64,000 bases of DNA from Bryoerythrophyllum caledonicum (Eukaryota; Streptophyta; Bryopsida; Pottiales; Pottiaceae): NCBI GenBank assembly GCA_963971425.1, contig OZ020524.1, positions 23,427,022-23,491,021 on the forward strand, given 5' to 3'. Below the pieces are notes generated by a model. That model did not search any database. It saw nothing but the letters and a program-made list of their open reading frames with translations, and was not told the DNA's origin. This document shows positions 34,339-46,386 of the stretch, one piece after another; the first letter of the stretch is position 1; every line of letters starts with the position of its first letter. The position numbers and the translations under genes are program-made.

Positions 34339-35381
34339 TTTGCTCACAACCTTTAGTGTTGAACCTCTAAATCTTGGTTACAACCATGGGTCATTCAAAC
34401 ACAAAAAGAAAGAACTTGACCGTGTGCCCATGAGCAAGAGTTGGGTTCTCTGCCTCTTCGTGTTGTCCCAGATGGCCGCCATGTGTGAGCTGCAAAAACG
34501 GCTCACGGTGACGAATGGGCTACGCATCGTGCCCATTAACTTTAACAAGTAGTGGAATGAGGTTAACCCATGTGTTAGCTCATGGTTTTTTGATTAAAAG
34601 GGCTAAATAGCCTTTCCATTCACTAATTCTTCAAATAGGAGCCAATTATTGGCAACCACGGATTTTATGAACTTAACCAAAAAATGAATAGAAAGGGAAA
34701 AAAATAAAGGAAAAAATAGAATAGGACCAAAGAAAGGAAAACAATAGAAGAAAGGAAAAAAAAATAGAAATAGAAGTGGTGGAGACGAATTTACCTCCTA
34801 CCGCATCGGGGACCACAATTGGCCACGGTGAAGAAATCACGGGGAAAAAATTAGGAAAAAAGAAGAAGAATGACGGTGGGGAGAAGGAAAAATATGGGGG
34901 CTTAAGAAGCCCTTAAAAAAGGAGTTAGAAGGGTCCAAAAGACTTGGCAAACTCCTCACCAATCACTAAGTAAAAATAGGAATTCCTCCAAGCAAAGGGA
35001 ATTCGAGCTAAGTAGAGTAGTGGTTTTTTGTAACTTGAAATTAGCCTTAATGGCTCACTTATTGGAGGTCATGCATGCACCATGTGGCATGGAGTTAAAG
35101 TTAGATTTAGATATTCCTTGGTTAGTGGGACACCCACTTTTGTTAATGCAAAGGTGGTACGGAACTAGTAGTCATGGGGTTAATAGGCTTTGTAAGAAGG
35201 AAGTCATTAATTGAAGAAGGGCCAAAGGCGGCGGGGAACACCCATAGGAACGAAGCTAGGCTGGGGGGTTATCCCCTGCCTAGGAGAGATTATTGAGAGT
35301 GTGGAAGGAATGTGCGAGGAGAGAGAACTGAGAGAGGGAGAGCCGGAAGCCCCGGCCACTAGAAGAGTGAATTAGGTACAC

Positions 35382-35950
35382 AAGACCACGAAGAGCAAGA
35401 GGGCGAGGTCGCGAGATGGAGCACGAAGAGGAGGAGCAAGATCACCAGAACACGAAGACGACAGGACCACAAAGAGCAAGTCTAGGGCGAGGTCGCGAGC
35501 TGGAGCACGAAGAGGACGAGCAAGATCACCAGAACACGAAGACGACACGACCACGAAGAGCAAGAGGGCGAGGTCGCGAGCTGGAGCACGAAGAGGAGGA
35601 GCAAGATCACCAGAACACGAAGACGACAGGACCACGAAGAGCAAGTCTAGGGCGAGGTCGCGAGCTGGAGCACGAAGAGGACGAGCAAGATCACCAGAAC
35701 ACGAAGACGACATGACCACAAAGAGCAAGAGGGTGAGGTCGCGAGTTGGAGCACGAAGTGGACGAGTTGGAGCACGAAGTGCACGAGCAAGATCACCAGA
35801 ACACGAAGACGACACGACCACGAAGAGCAAGAGGGCGAGGTCGCGAGCTGGAGCACGAAGAGGACAAGCAAGATCACCAGAACACGGAGATGACACGACC
35901 ACGAAGAGCAAGAGGGCGAGATCCCGAGCTGAAGCCGAAGCACACGAACT
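35382..35950 (+). repeat. tandem array inside the second LTR
   Basis: Units of roughly 80-88 bp carry GCGAGCTGGAGCACGAAGAGG and CAAGATCACCAGAACACGAA words and recur six to seven times between 35400 and 35940. Apparent proteins on both strands here are translations of the repeat. The position corresponds to the 187-bp array of the related LTR at 29068. Confidence 0.85.
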
Positions 35951-36093
35951 GAAGGAAGGAGGGTGAATCGAATCAATTCAGGGAGCCTCTCCTCTCACCC
36001 GGCTAGTAGTCAATTCATTGCGCATCAGGGAACCCTAATTTTCTAGTCACCACACGTCACGCGGAAGCGCTGTCAAAATTTCACTAGAATTAG

Positions 36094-37873
36094 TGTAGCC
36101 CAAAAATTCCACTCACCAAAAACACCCGAGAATCACTCTTGATCCAAGTTCCTCGTCCCGGGATGGTCTAGCGTCAACCGTTAAGTAGTTTGTCTTTAAT
36201 TGTAGGTCAAAAGTTATCTTTCCATTGAAATACTTAAATTTATGCATTTGTTTTTAGGGAATTAAACCTTAAAATGCCTCACACTTAGCATTTCACTCTT
36301 AAGGTATTAATCCCAAGGATTTATATGCTTAGGTAAAGCCTTGCTCCTCTAAAGAGCCTTGCTCTTGAATTAACTATGAATGTGCTTGTTGGTTAGTTTC
36401 TTAGTATTTGCCATCTTCGGCTCATGGATCCTATCCATTGCACTCATTGTTTGTCCCTTAATTAATTCCATTTAAATTTACAATGTTACCTCATACACTT
36501 TGCTTTACTTTTCACGTGCATCCAATCCACTCACGCATTCATTACAAGTATTAAGTTCAAACAACATACAAGTTAGATTAAGTTCCTAAATAATCCTACT
36601 CTAAGTCCTGACTTAAGTCTAACTATCTATTAGTCCTTAACACTTGAATGCCAAAAGAGTATCTTCACTCTTATACTTGTATGACTTAAGTTTTCTAACT
36701 CAAATTTAAGTTCTATCATCCAAACTTAAGTTTTCCCTCGTTGTAGACTTAAGTCCTAACACTTAGACTTAAGTCCTATCGTTTATACTTAAGTTCTTTC
36801 TCACTCAAACTTAAGTTCTATCACTCTAGACTTAAGTTTTTTCACTTAAACTTAAGTTCTATTCCACTTTAGACTTAAGTTTATTTATTTACACATGCAT
36901 AAGACTCCCGTCTTATGACTTAAAACTTAAGTTTCCACACTCAAACTTAAGTCTAACATTAATTACTTATGCATTTCTCACATAAATGCATTAAGTTTCT
37001 TATTTCAAATTAATTTCTAAATGCCTTACATACACTTAGATTTATTAAATTAATATTCACAATGTCACTTTGACATAGTTAGGATCTTCCCTAACTTTAT
37101 CTCTTGAAGTTTCAATATTTAAGTATTCATATTTCATTCATATGTAATACATTATAATTAATTCATTAACACACTCACAATTACATGTCACATAATTAAT
37201 TAGGATAGTTTCCTAATTTTTACAATGAAGATCTAAATAAATAATTAATGCATTTATGCATAGGAATTTATTCACAATTAATACCTCATGCATATAATTG
37301 CATTTACAAACACAATGTCAAATTTATTTTATGAAGCACTTAATATTATTGCAATTTATACATATTATTTAAGTCACACACAAGACTTTACATATGCAAA
37401 TTCAATAATAATTATGTATTGATAATTTCACACACAACATAATACTCTTACAACATAAGAGATTTCTTCAATTGCTAGCTTTTTTCACCTAAGCTAGGGC
37501 TTTCTCCGATCTTCCTCCAAGGAATGTTTACGGAAATGGCCAAGAATGCTAAAATTCAAGCTGTTAATTCTACTTAAAGCCAAGAGGCACACCTCTTGGG
37601 AAAACGGTTATTCCAACAACTAACCATTAAAACTAACTTCACTTGGACCTCACACCCATTCATTTCTACTTATGAAAAGGCACACCCTTTCCAAAAGGTG
37701 TGGGTTCATCCCTTTTCCGATATCTTATATCTCTTAGATATGAAGAGACACTTTTTGATTAATTAACTATTTAATGTAAACATAATCATTAATTATTTAA
37801 TTTTCCATATATCTACAACCCTTTTTACACTTAATTTTCTGAAAATAGCCATTTTTAGGATTTAGGCTTTACA
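36094..37873. mobile_element. nested solo LTR, 1.78 kb, target duplication ATTAG
   Basis: The insert begins TGTAGCCC and ends GGCTTTACA (TGTA/TACA ends). It is flanked on both sides by ATTAG (36089-36093 and 37874-37878). In the related LTR at 29068 the same site is uninterrupted (GGATTAGGGTTTGCTATC near 30648). The insert is AT-rich, has no coding frame and includes many ACTTAAGT-centred words at 36600-36960. Confidence 0.9.
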
Positions 37874-38565
37874 ATTAGGGTTGCTATCAACTCAACCCAA
37901 CCAATTGATCAATCTACAAGAATAAGAGGATGCAACTGGATGCTCATGCGTAGCTTAGTGATAAGGTAGGGTGGATCGTGTGAAGTGTATGTGGTGTGCA
38001 AGTGAAGGTGTGGTCACAATTTTGAGTAAACATAGACGTTAAGTGTGCACTGCTGGTCGCTGGCTGTGAGGTTCAGGGTGGAGTCCAATGATTAATTGAA
38101 GGCTGCCATCATGTTAAGCACAAAAAACTACTGAGAAACCTTAAAACAACCATACGAAACGGAGTTATAGTCAAGGAGATAATTGGGATTGTATGTCTGT
38201 AGAAAATAGGGGAGCCTGTCTGCTGCCGACTGGTTCCAGGGTCACACCTAAGCCTGGAGCTGATCATTAAGGGTCTAATCAAGTTTGTGATGCTGAATTG
38301 AACCCATACGAATTGAAAATGTTGGATTCGGAGCCCTAGAGCAAAAGTTACACTTGTTTAAAGGTGGGTTCAATTAAAAGGTTGGGTTAGGTCACCACCT
38401 TATTAATCAACCACAAGGCGCCTAAGTAAGCTTGAGATGTGTCACCATGCTTGTATAAGTTGTGTATGAATGGGCTGAGGATTGGTCACACGAGGAACTA
38501 GGCCCTGTATTAGGATCTTGTGTTCAAGATAAGCCACCCTTTAGGGGCGGTTTATTTGGCTCACA

Positions 38566-40093
38566 CTTTCTCCTCGCTCTCCGCCTCCTCTTCAATCCTG
38601 TCGATGTCGTCATCTTCGTTGCTCTCTTCAATGTCGCCTTTCTCTGAATCATCACGTCCTTTGTCGGGCTGCTGCTCTTCCTCTCCCCCACTTTCGGTCA
38701 CCGTGTTTAAATCATCTTCCTTGAATTCGCTATCGCCTCCAGGTCCCGCCTCGTCTCCTTCGCCTCTGTCTCGGATTTCTTCAACGTCGATCATGGCCAT
38801 CGCCAAACCCTCGTCTCCACCTTTGTTCTTGAGCTCCATACCGACTTCACGTGCGTCCTCTCCACCGACAGTCACCTTCTCGCGGCCTCTAGCCGTGCGC
38901 AAAACCGGATTGTCGGGAGCTTCCTCTTCATCCATCTACAATTCCAATGATTCCGATGTTAGCTATATATCGTACCCTCTTCACAAAACTATTCTCCAAA
39001 GCACCTCGCAATTCTTTGACTCTCACTTCACTCCAAATCCTAAGCATTCCGTCACCTTAGCTTGCCTACGATTACCTGTATAGAACGCACCGGAGCCCCA
39101 TCTAACACAGAATTTCTAGACATCGCTCTGCACTAGAACGCTTAAACTCGCAAACCAAGACTTTCGACGACAGAACCTAAGACTCCTAAGGTTGCACAAA
39201 TGAAAGAAGATGAACAATAGAGGTTGCTCTACTTATAACTTTGGTCGGGGTGAGCCGTCAACCTCCGCCTCTACCCAAGCCGTCCACTTCAAGGACTCAT
39301 TATGACCACTATACTTCCATCAACAACCCAATTATTATGTTTACAACCCATCATATCCACAACCGTCATTTCTTAGGCCTTGATTTGACATAACATGGGA
39401 GAGCCGTCAGCATTGGCCGCAACTTAAGCCGTGAATATCGAGTACACATGTCTCTTTATGTAAAATATTCATCATTTCGACTTCGCTTACAAGTCAAGCA
39501 ATCGACGTACCTTACCACTCCAACATCATTTTTGGCCACCACCCAACATGTCCTTGATCATACTCAACCTCTTCCTCACCTTACCATCATATTACACATT
39601 AATACCAATCGCATCGACATTGTATTCCATCATACATCATAATTGTCCGCTACTTAAGCCGTCAAACTCTAATTCCCTCTGCCCATCCAGAGGACTCTTG
39701 CAATCATCAAATTCTGCCACGAGGTCAACATTTAAAAGAACTATCATCCATCATTTTTTTTCCGAAAAACAACAACTAAGTAAAACTCACGGGACACCTA
39801 TGACCCTCCCAGAAGATACATTTTCAATCACCCTTCCTCGCTACAAAACAAGCGTGTACCTGCGTTGCTGAAACACGCGCATCGTCCATCAATACTTGAA
39901 CCTCCTGCTCCTTGTCAGCCGCTGCTTTTCCTCTTCGCCTCGACGTTGTCACTACGTCCAGCTTCGCGAACTCCGGACCTGATATTCTAGCTGTACCCTC
40001 TATGCCCGCGTACCTCTGCATTCGTGACTCCTGTGACGCCTTCAGTTGTTTCGAGGTTGAGAATTGGGCCGCCCGTTTCTTCCTCTTTGGCAT
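38566..40093 (-). pseudogene. two-exon acidic protein gene cut by an LTR
   Basis: Exon 1 (40093-39860, 78 codons) starts MPKRKKRAAQ, a possible nuclear localisation signal, and ends at a GTACAC donor. Exon 2 starts at 38935 after a TTGTAG acceptor, reading MDEEEAPDNPVLRT in the same phase. It becomes strongly acidic (DIEESNEDDDIDRIEEEAES) and is cut at 38566 by the end of the LTR, so the C-terminus is missing. The gene lies head to head with the Mutator-like transposase (ATG 40721) and could be the second gene of that element. No family is recognised. Confidence 0.5.
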
Positions 40094-40720
40094 CTTATCT
40101 AAGTGGGTTTTTCTACTCAACTCGTTCCTAGCGTCAGCTAAATATTGTTGACTTCCAAACTCTGTGCTTGCGATTTATTGCCTATCTACTCGCTTTGTGT
40201 GGACATATTGTGTGCCCAATAGAACTTGCCCACTATTAAAAGCACCACGCTCTATACACAGGGATTGTCATACTTACGTCAGGACGGCGGCGTCCAATAT
40301 AAGTACTCTATTTTGTGGTGATGTTTGAATTATCTGACACTTATCAACAACTTTCACCCACCACTTTTAATAAACAATTCGAATCGTTCACTATACAGGC
40401 CATGCTTCGTTGCTATACTCTATTTACTAATCACGCCATCTGCTAATTCCAAAACTATACTTCCAGTTCTATAAAATTGATCGCCGTTGCTCCTAGCTTC
40501 TCAAGTATCTTTAGAAGCCACGTACAATAATGGACTCCCTCGCAGCTTTATTTCAAACTCCTGCTAATCTTTCATTCATGCGCCGTCCTTCCTACTCACT
40601 TCCTCTTGAATTTAGCTTGATAGGCTTCTGCACCAACTTCTGGTGAGCGCTCGCATTCGCTACGGTAGGATTAATACAACCCACACTCACTTGCGTCCAT
40701 CACAGTCGCCATCTTTTGCA
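40094..40720. other. region between divergent transposon-type genes
   Basis: About 630 bp separates two head-to-head start codons. It is AT-rich with no recognised coding frame and probably holds both promoters. Confidence 0.4.
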
Positions 40721-43700
40721 ATGGCATCCTCTTTCGATGCACCTGCCCCTGTCTTTGTTTTTCTTCGGGCTAGTGATAGTGGCGTATCGCTCAATATTTG
40801 TGTAGATAACGATGGGCTTGCTTCCGTGAGTCCATTCATGTTAAGTTTGAGATTTTTACTTCTGCAAGACAATATCTACGTCGAGGAAGAAGTTTATGAC
40901 GAAGTATCTTTGGAGCTTGTTCATACTACAGCTATGCAGTCTGTTGTGGTCGAGGGGTTGCAAAAATTGTGGAAGCTCAGACCAGGACACTATAGAGTCT
41001 ACGGTCTTGAGCAATCTAAGGTTCCAACTAATTCCTACGTTCCTATGCCTCCCAGGTCATCGTTGTCTAGTATGCACACCCCGCCTCTACCTAGAGTAAG
41101 AGTTAAGATTGAACATGGGACGGAGAGCGTAATTTTGTTGTCATCGGATGACGAGTCCCCTTCTCCGAGGAATTGTCCGATCATGACAAATACCCCTGTG
41201 TCATGCCCTCCCTGGAATACCACTCCTGTGTCGTACGATCCTTTGTCTAACACCCCCTTGTCTTGCACCCTACTGTCTCGTACGCCGATGTCATGTCCTC
41301 CTAAGCGTACCACGAACTCGAGTGTTATGAGTGTTATTTCTTGCCTGAAAGAGTTGCAAACCCGACCAAGTAGTAAGAATCCCTTGAAACAATTAGACTA
41401 TAATACGATCCGGCGTGAGCAAGTTCCATACCTTCCTCACGAATTCAATGGCGATGATATTTTTGAATTACCCCCTGCAGGCATTTCATCAGCGTCTACT
41501 CAGGCAAAGAACATGCATGGCATGAACAAAAGATATGACGGGCACGTTTGGACAAAGACTATCACCACAAATATCACCAACGACGATGGCCTTAACTTTA
41601 GACTTCCAAGTGCGTTGGACATCTTCGTTGCAGTAACGAGGATTGCGAGTATCTCCGCCGAAACCACCGGACGGCGCCATTTAATGAAACGGAGTTCGAA
41701 GGCATTACGCAACATCCTTTTGCTCCGGGTCAGGTACCACCTTCGGGCTCAACACTGGTTTGTAAAATTTGCCGCAAGCCCCTTCGTGTCTTGCGCCGTG
41801 TCCTGCTATTGTTTACTACGTGTCGAGTAAGCACAATATCACCCGTGCATGTATTCACCTCGAGACACACAACCATTCGGTTAAAACTGGAGATTATCGA
41901 GAGGTTAAGGAGCGCATCAATTCATTAATTGGTGAGCAGATACAGAGAACTCCTCTTGCGACCAAAAGTTCCATTGATTTGGAAGCAATCAAAGATCTTG
42001 TGGGGGAATTTTTATTGCGAGAAGAGGACGACCCTGAGCGAATTCTAAGTCTTGAAGAATTAGTTCCGATGCTTGATAAGTGCAAGGATATGGGATCACC
42101 TAGCATCCGAAATAAGGTGGTCTCCTTTCGATATTTGAAGCGGTACGGCATATTGGACAACATTACTAGACTAAGGGGAGTCAGTAGCTGGGCCTTTGTT
42201 CAGAAAAATATGTTCCCTGGTCAAGGTGAAGAATCTGAGAAGGTTTTCGTCTTCAAAATGTCTGAAGTAGGACCTGGTTCGGGTGTTGATTTAGTGAAGC
42301 GTATGCAGCCAGGTGGTGATCTAGAGAATTTGTGGTTGATGTTTGATCATGTTAAACGCGTGAAACAGTGGACCACCATGGCGTGTCACGTGTATGATGC
42401 TATCTATTGTCGGGTTATGAGCATTGCCTGCTGCGACATGCAGTCCGAAGATGCCGAAGCTCAAATGATATTCTGGAAGAACCTTAATGCTGTAATGTCT
42501 CGACATGGTTTAGCTTCACCTCAATTCAAAGGTTTCATGGCCGACAGTGCTCAGGCTAACTGGAATGTCGTACGGGTTTTGTATGGTAGCGGACATAAGG
42601 ACAAACCAATGATAGACAAGGAGCGAACGTGCCTATTTCATTGGCCCAATTGATGGTTAAGCACAGTGACAAATACATTATTCAGGGACCATTACGTGAT
42701 CAACACAAGGCACTATGTCACCAGTACAGGATGGCGTGCACAATGGACGAGGCTGAGAAGTTATATCAAAATATTCAAGCATGGTGGGCATCTTCTAGAG
42801 CTGTTTCCGAGTCCGGGTTCCAACATCTTGACCTTTGGTTAGCTTTTTGTCACTTTTGTTACCGGCAGTGGGGTGGATTCATGACGCACGTGGATTCATG
42901 ACGCAGGTAGATTCATGATGCAGGTATGGCCCTCTAACTTCTTCCATCTAAATCGTTTTACTCAGAGACATTGTACTAATTTTTCTTACTCTATTGCAGA
43001 GTATGTCTGAGGATGAGCTTGCTGAGATGCGGTCTTGCAATCTCGTTGAATCCATTCACAACAAGTGGAAGCAAGCCTCAGGGAATAACGGCAGAGATTT
43101 GTACGTCGCGACAGTGGATGACTATGTTCGTGCTTTCCTCCAAGTGGTTCACTATTACCAATTTTTGAAGGGTGACGCTGGCGGGACACGTCCAACCAAA
43201 GGAGAATTGAAACTCCGAGCGGCTGAACGTAGAGCTAGGAAGACAGGTGATCCATGCGTTCTTGGTGATCCCATGATGATGCCGGAGGCGGATGAATTTT
43301 GTACGCGTGATTTGTATATGCAAGGCGCAAAGGTGTTCGGTACACACAAGCGCAAGGCCAACCTATCTCTCGACGCCGATAAAGAGTCACACCGTCCGAA
43401 CAGGGTAAACTTTTCTCATCCACGCCACTCTTCTAGGCGGCTTGGTTCTTCTTCAAATTCTCTGCCAGATATTGATGAAGATGATGACATTCCAAATGTC
43501 GAGATCCCACCTGCATAAACGGCGCCCCCAATTTCAAGTGCATTTTTGGGATGTAGGGCTGGTATTCGTCCTGTGACTAGTGTACAAGAAACTTTTGCCA
43601 TCCCAACTGAGTGGCATATTGCTCGATTGCCTTCTAACTCGACTAAGAAGTGTTGAGCTAACCACACCAAAACCAGAAGATGCAAGGAGAAGATTGTAAG

Positions 43701-44470
43701 AGGAAGAATGGCTACTGCCGCACCCACTTATAATGGTACTTATGAATGCAGACAAAAGATATCCAACAGTCCAACCGATTTTTACTTCTGCAACGACGAC
43801 ATCAAACGGTGCGTGAAAGGTTTAAGACGGCCATGGGTTCATCGATACTCAACGGAGTTAGGCATGCCTCCAATATCGATGTTTGGCCGGTTATGGCGGG
43901 CACTAATCTCACTTGGAACGAGATTGAAGATTTACAACTTGCTCGATTTCAACTTCCACAAAAGCAACAGATTCTTCGAGGCGCCTTTTTACAACCGGTA
44001 GACCACCATTAGACCTTGCCTCTGTTCCCGTGCCCCGATATCCTGATAAGTACCCAACAAAGAGGAACGGGAAGCTTCTGAAGCGCTCTTTTGCAAAGCC
44101 CAATACAAGTCAAAGGCGATCAATGGGATCTGCCGCGTCTATTATAGCCTGTATCCGTTCTGTCCGTATGGTTCCCCATCCTGGATTTGGGTGCATTATC
44201 TCCCTTGACTCGGGTGTTCCCCCTGATGAGAGGAAATACACAATCACTGTGAGCTCTTTTCCTTACTGTACGTGTGAAGCCTTTGTGAAGACCATGCGAG
44301 AATTCCGTGGAGGGAACCTCTTCTTGTATTATAAGCACATCTACTTTATCTTCTTGAGAATTTGTAAATTCCAATCCAATATTCACAGATTCATCCATGC
44401 GCCGTCCTTCAGCTTCAACGAGGTGAAATTAATTCTTGAAAGTGGCATACTGGCACACCCTGGAACTTAA
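40721..44470 (+). pseudogene. Mutator-like (MULE) transposase with SWIM-like finger, frameshifted
   Basis: The frame starts at ATG 40721 (MASSFDAPAP). A Ser/Pro/Thr-rich region is followed by DGHVWTKTITTN. The frame then shifts near 41610 into CVGHLRCSNEDCEYLRRNHR, a Cys-rich segment, and again near 41770 into CPAIVYYVSSKHNITRAC with an HLETHNH ending, a zinc-binding layout common before MULE catalytic cores. The core (41900-42650) includes WLMFDHVKRVKQWTTMACHV, GFMADSAQANWNVV and RTCLFHW. One missing base near 42644 moves the rest (KHSDKYIIQGPLRDQHK) to another frame. NLVESIHNKWKQASG (from 43030) offers the final acidic residue. A C-terminal FPYCTCEAFVK...KHIYFIFLRICKF segment (about 44245-44360) resembles a SWIM finger in which a Tyr seems to replace one Cys. 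Several shifts make it non-functional. Confidence 0.65.
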
Positions 44471-44655
44471 TGCAGTGTCAATTCCTATCCCGTAATGTTG
44501 TTTGAGTCCCCACTCGTTTCCGAGAGGGTACTCTACCATATTCACTACCCATTATTTGTGTACGTACTATTTGTTGTGCCTTGCGAATTATTTTCAGTAA
44601 TGTACTCTCCTTTTCAAAGATGTAGCTCATAGAGTACATACTATATTCTGACACG

Positions 44656-44679
44656 TACCCTCTCGTTTCCGAGAGGGTA
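44656..44679. repeat. perfect 10-bp hairpin, partly repeated 150 bp upstream
   Basis: TACCCTCTCG and CGAGAGGGTA flank a TTTC loop. The right half with its loop recurs at 44513-44530. The pair lies just after the transposase and could belong to the element's terminal region. Confidence 0.7.
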
Positions 44680-44886
44680 TTCCACCCTGAAATCCTCAAT
44701 GTCCATTAATATTTTTAGACGTTTTCCCTATCGGAATCAAGAGGATATTTGACCCTATTTTTCCTAAATCGTCACCAGTCCAGGGCCACTATTGCTATTG
44801 ATTTTAGTATATGTTTCTAAATTTTCATCAACAAGTATGAACTGCTTTTCTCAAGTTTTGATTTCAGTACTTCAATTTTAGGCCTC

Positions 44887-45213
44887 TTAATTAAGTATGG
44901 TATTTACATTGTACTTATACTGTAATTGACTATTTTTCACGCAAGGCTGCATCCCCAAATTGTACTGTACTTCTGATCTCTCTTTATTGTCGAAAGTGCA
45001 ATTCCCTTCCAAAGGCGTCCCCTTTGTTGCGGCTTCAAAATCTTTATCTTCCCTATTAATTTCATTTAGCAATTCTTTTAGCATTTCTAATGGTATGTAG
45101 ACATCTTCAAAGGACACAATCTCATCTTCACTAGTGTTTGTCATCTCTTGAGTGGCCAGTGTCAATGGCCTTATAATATCTTCAAAGAGAATCTTTCTAG
45201 GAAAGATAAGCAA
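44887..45213 (-). CDS. short open frame, product unknown
   Basis: About 108 codons with ordinary composition (TSEDEIVSFEDVYIPLEMLK near the middle) and no recognised family. It lies between the transposase remnant and another broken ORF, both in transposon-rich DNA. It may be a remnant of either. Confidence 0.25.
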   Translation of the reverse strand: MLIFPRKILFEDIIRPLTLATQEMTNTSEDEIVSFEDVYIPLEMLKELLNEINREDKDFEAATKGTPLEGNCTFDNKERSEVQYNLGMQPCVKNSQLQYKYNVNTILN

Positions 45214-45409
45214 ACTTTACGTGAAATTTGGGCCAAAGTACTTATCACGTAAATCTTAAAGAAAAAACATTAATGGCAATTGGGAGGAAGTAATAGAAAC
45301 TTGAGCAATCCCTGGATAAATTGATCCATGGGTTTAGGCCACAAAAATTTCCTATTTCAGTAATAATTTAAAATTTTGCTAAAAATAAAAGGAATAATCT
45401 CTGAATATT

Positions 45410-46386
45410 CGAATATTCGAATAATTGCCAAATATTTTCTGCTCCCCGAGGGTAATTTTTCTGCTCTCTGCTCTCTGCTCTCTGCTCACCGCTCACATAC
45501 AAGACGCGTCCCTTCTCATCTGCAAGTTGATAGGCAAGTTGAAGTTTGCGTGACGCCTCCTCCACATATGCAGCTGCCGCGTCCGCATTTGCTGCAGCTT
45601 CCGCCACATTCGCTGCAAAAACATCCACTTCCGCCGATCGTAACCTCGCTGTGGATTCCGCACCGTCAACACGATTACTGAATACAGTAGACATTGCAGC
45701 GAGGTGCTCGATGATGTTGCACAACCCCAGTACCTGGGCGCGCGTCGCGATGGGCCCAAGTTTCTAAGGATTGAGGTGTTTCCAAACAACCTGTTTCTTG
45801 AGCCGCGTCAGCGCTTCCGCCACCCAATTCACTGGTAGCTTGTACACAATGTGAGCAAAACAAGCTTTGAGGAATCGCATTGAAAAATAGCTGTTATCAG
45901 GCTTATTGCCATAAACCTTGTAGTATTGCGTACCAAAATCGAGGGCTTGCTCCGCGGACGCAGAATTTGCGATTTCGTAGCGGTTAGGCAAATCGCCACC
46001 TTCCACACCTCCTTCACGACGTCCTCCTTGACTTGCGGGTACTGCTTGGAGACATCGTCCACGAGAGGACCCTCGTCACAAAGTCCAACATGCACCTTGA
46101 AGAACTCAGTTCCGTAGACAACACCGCGCCCCAACAACATTGGCGTTGCTGCAAACATACACGCTCTAACATCGTCCTCAATCTCAGTGAAGCCGACATC
46201 TTCATTGAACTCCCCAATCCACTTTGGTGCTTCCCAAACAGGTGCTTGAAGCAAAGGAGTAGTTGAAGGACTTCCAAGCTCGACGTCGCTGGTGCGGTGG
46301 ACTTCACTGGAGCTGACCGCCTCAAACTTGCGTTCCCTCGGCGTAGATCCTGGTTTCCGGGGACTTGCATTCCTTCCTGCTGTCAT
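45410..46386 (-). pseudogene. broken ORF of unknown family
   Basis: ATG 46386 opens MTAGRNASPRKPGSTPRERK, followed by a globular segment with WEAPKWIGEFNEDVGF and EFFKVHVGLCDEGPLVDDVS. Near 46000 the sense shifts by one base into GGDLPNRYEIANSASAEQAL and KACFAHIVYKLPVNWVAEAL. A TAG follows WKHLNP near 45777. The same frame then continues as KLGPIATRAQVLGLCNIIEH and an alanine-rich, probably coiled stretch to about 45410. The basic tail, globular core and coiled end suggest one protein now broken twice. Function is unknown. Confidence 0.5.

Larger units (their letters stand above)
28665..34483 (+). mobile_element. decayed Ty3/gypsy retrotransposon internal region, interrupted by two insertions
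   Basis: Order along the plus strand: gag-like fragment (28665-29067), solo LTR insertion (29068-31331), end of gag and aspartic protease (31332-32400), reverse transcriptase start (32560-33002), a TIR-element insertion (33003-33612), [18 protein letters not shown] (33680-33730), then directly the integrase C-terminal core ([16 protein letters not shown], 33760-33810) and the element's 3' coding end near 34338. RNase H, the YxDD region of RT and the N-terminal half of integrase are missing. Protease-RT-integrase order identifies Ty3/gypsy. The 5' LTR is not visible before 28665. Confidence 0.9.
34484..38565 (+). mobile_element. second LTR of the same gypsy family, 4.08 kb including a nested insertion
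   Basis: It starts TGTGAGCTGCAAAAACGGC and ends GGTTTATTTGGCTCACA. It is alignable by eye with 29068-31331 at both ends and in the middle, including the TTAGATATTCCTTGGTTAGT and AAGTGTGCACTGCTGGTCG words. Removing the nested solo LTR (36094-37873) leaves about 2.3 kb. Flanks are CCATG on the left and CTTTC on the right, so no target duplication is present. It is either the 3' LTR of the decayed gypsy element or a solo LTR with one flank lost. No clear polypurine tract precedes it. Confidence 0.85.

Noticed and set aside
35372-35976. Overlapping open frames on both strands with repeated RELEHEE and LRVLVILLV words
   Set aside because: They are products of the tandem array inside the LTR.
36600-36960. 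CRISPR-like array
   Set aside because: Repeats are short palindromes with irregular spacing inside an LTR of a plant genome, and no cas-like genes are present.
29068-38565. One complete LTR retrotransposon with 5' LTR at 29068 and 3' LTR at 34484
   Set aside because: The outer flanks (GGTCC and CTTTC) do not match, no primer-binding site follows the first LTR, and GGTCC on both sides of that LTR with a restored gag frame shows it is a solo insertion.
38520-39083. 187-codon plus-strand frame rich in Ser and Pro
   Set aside because: It is the antisense shadow of the acidic minus-strand exon 38935-38566 and starts inside the LTR.
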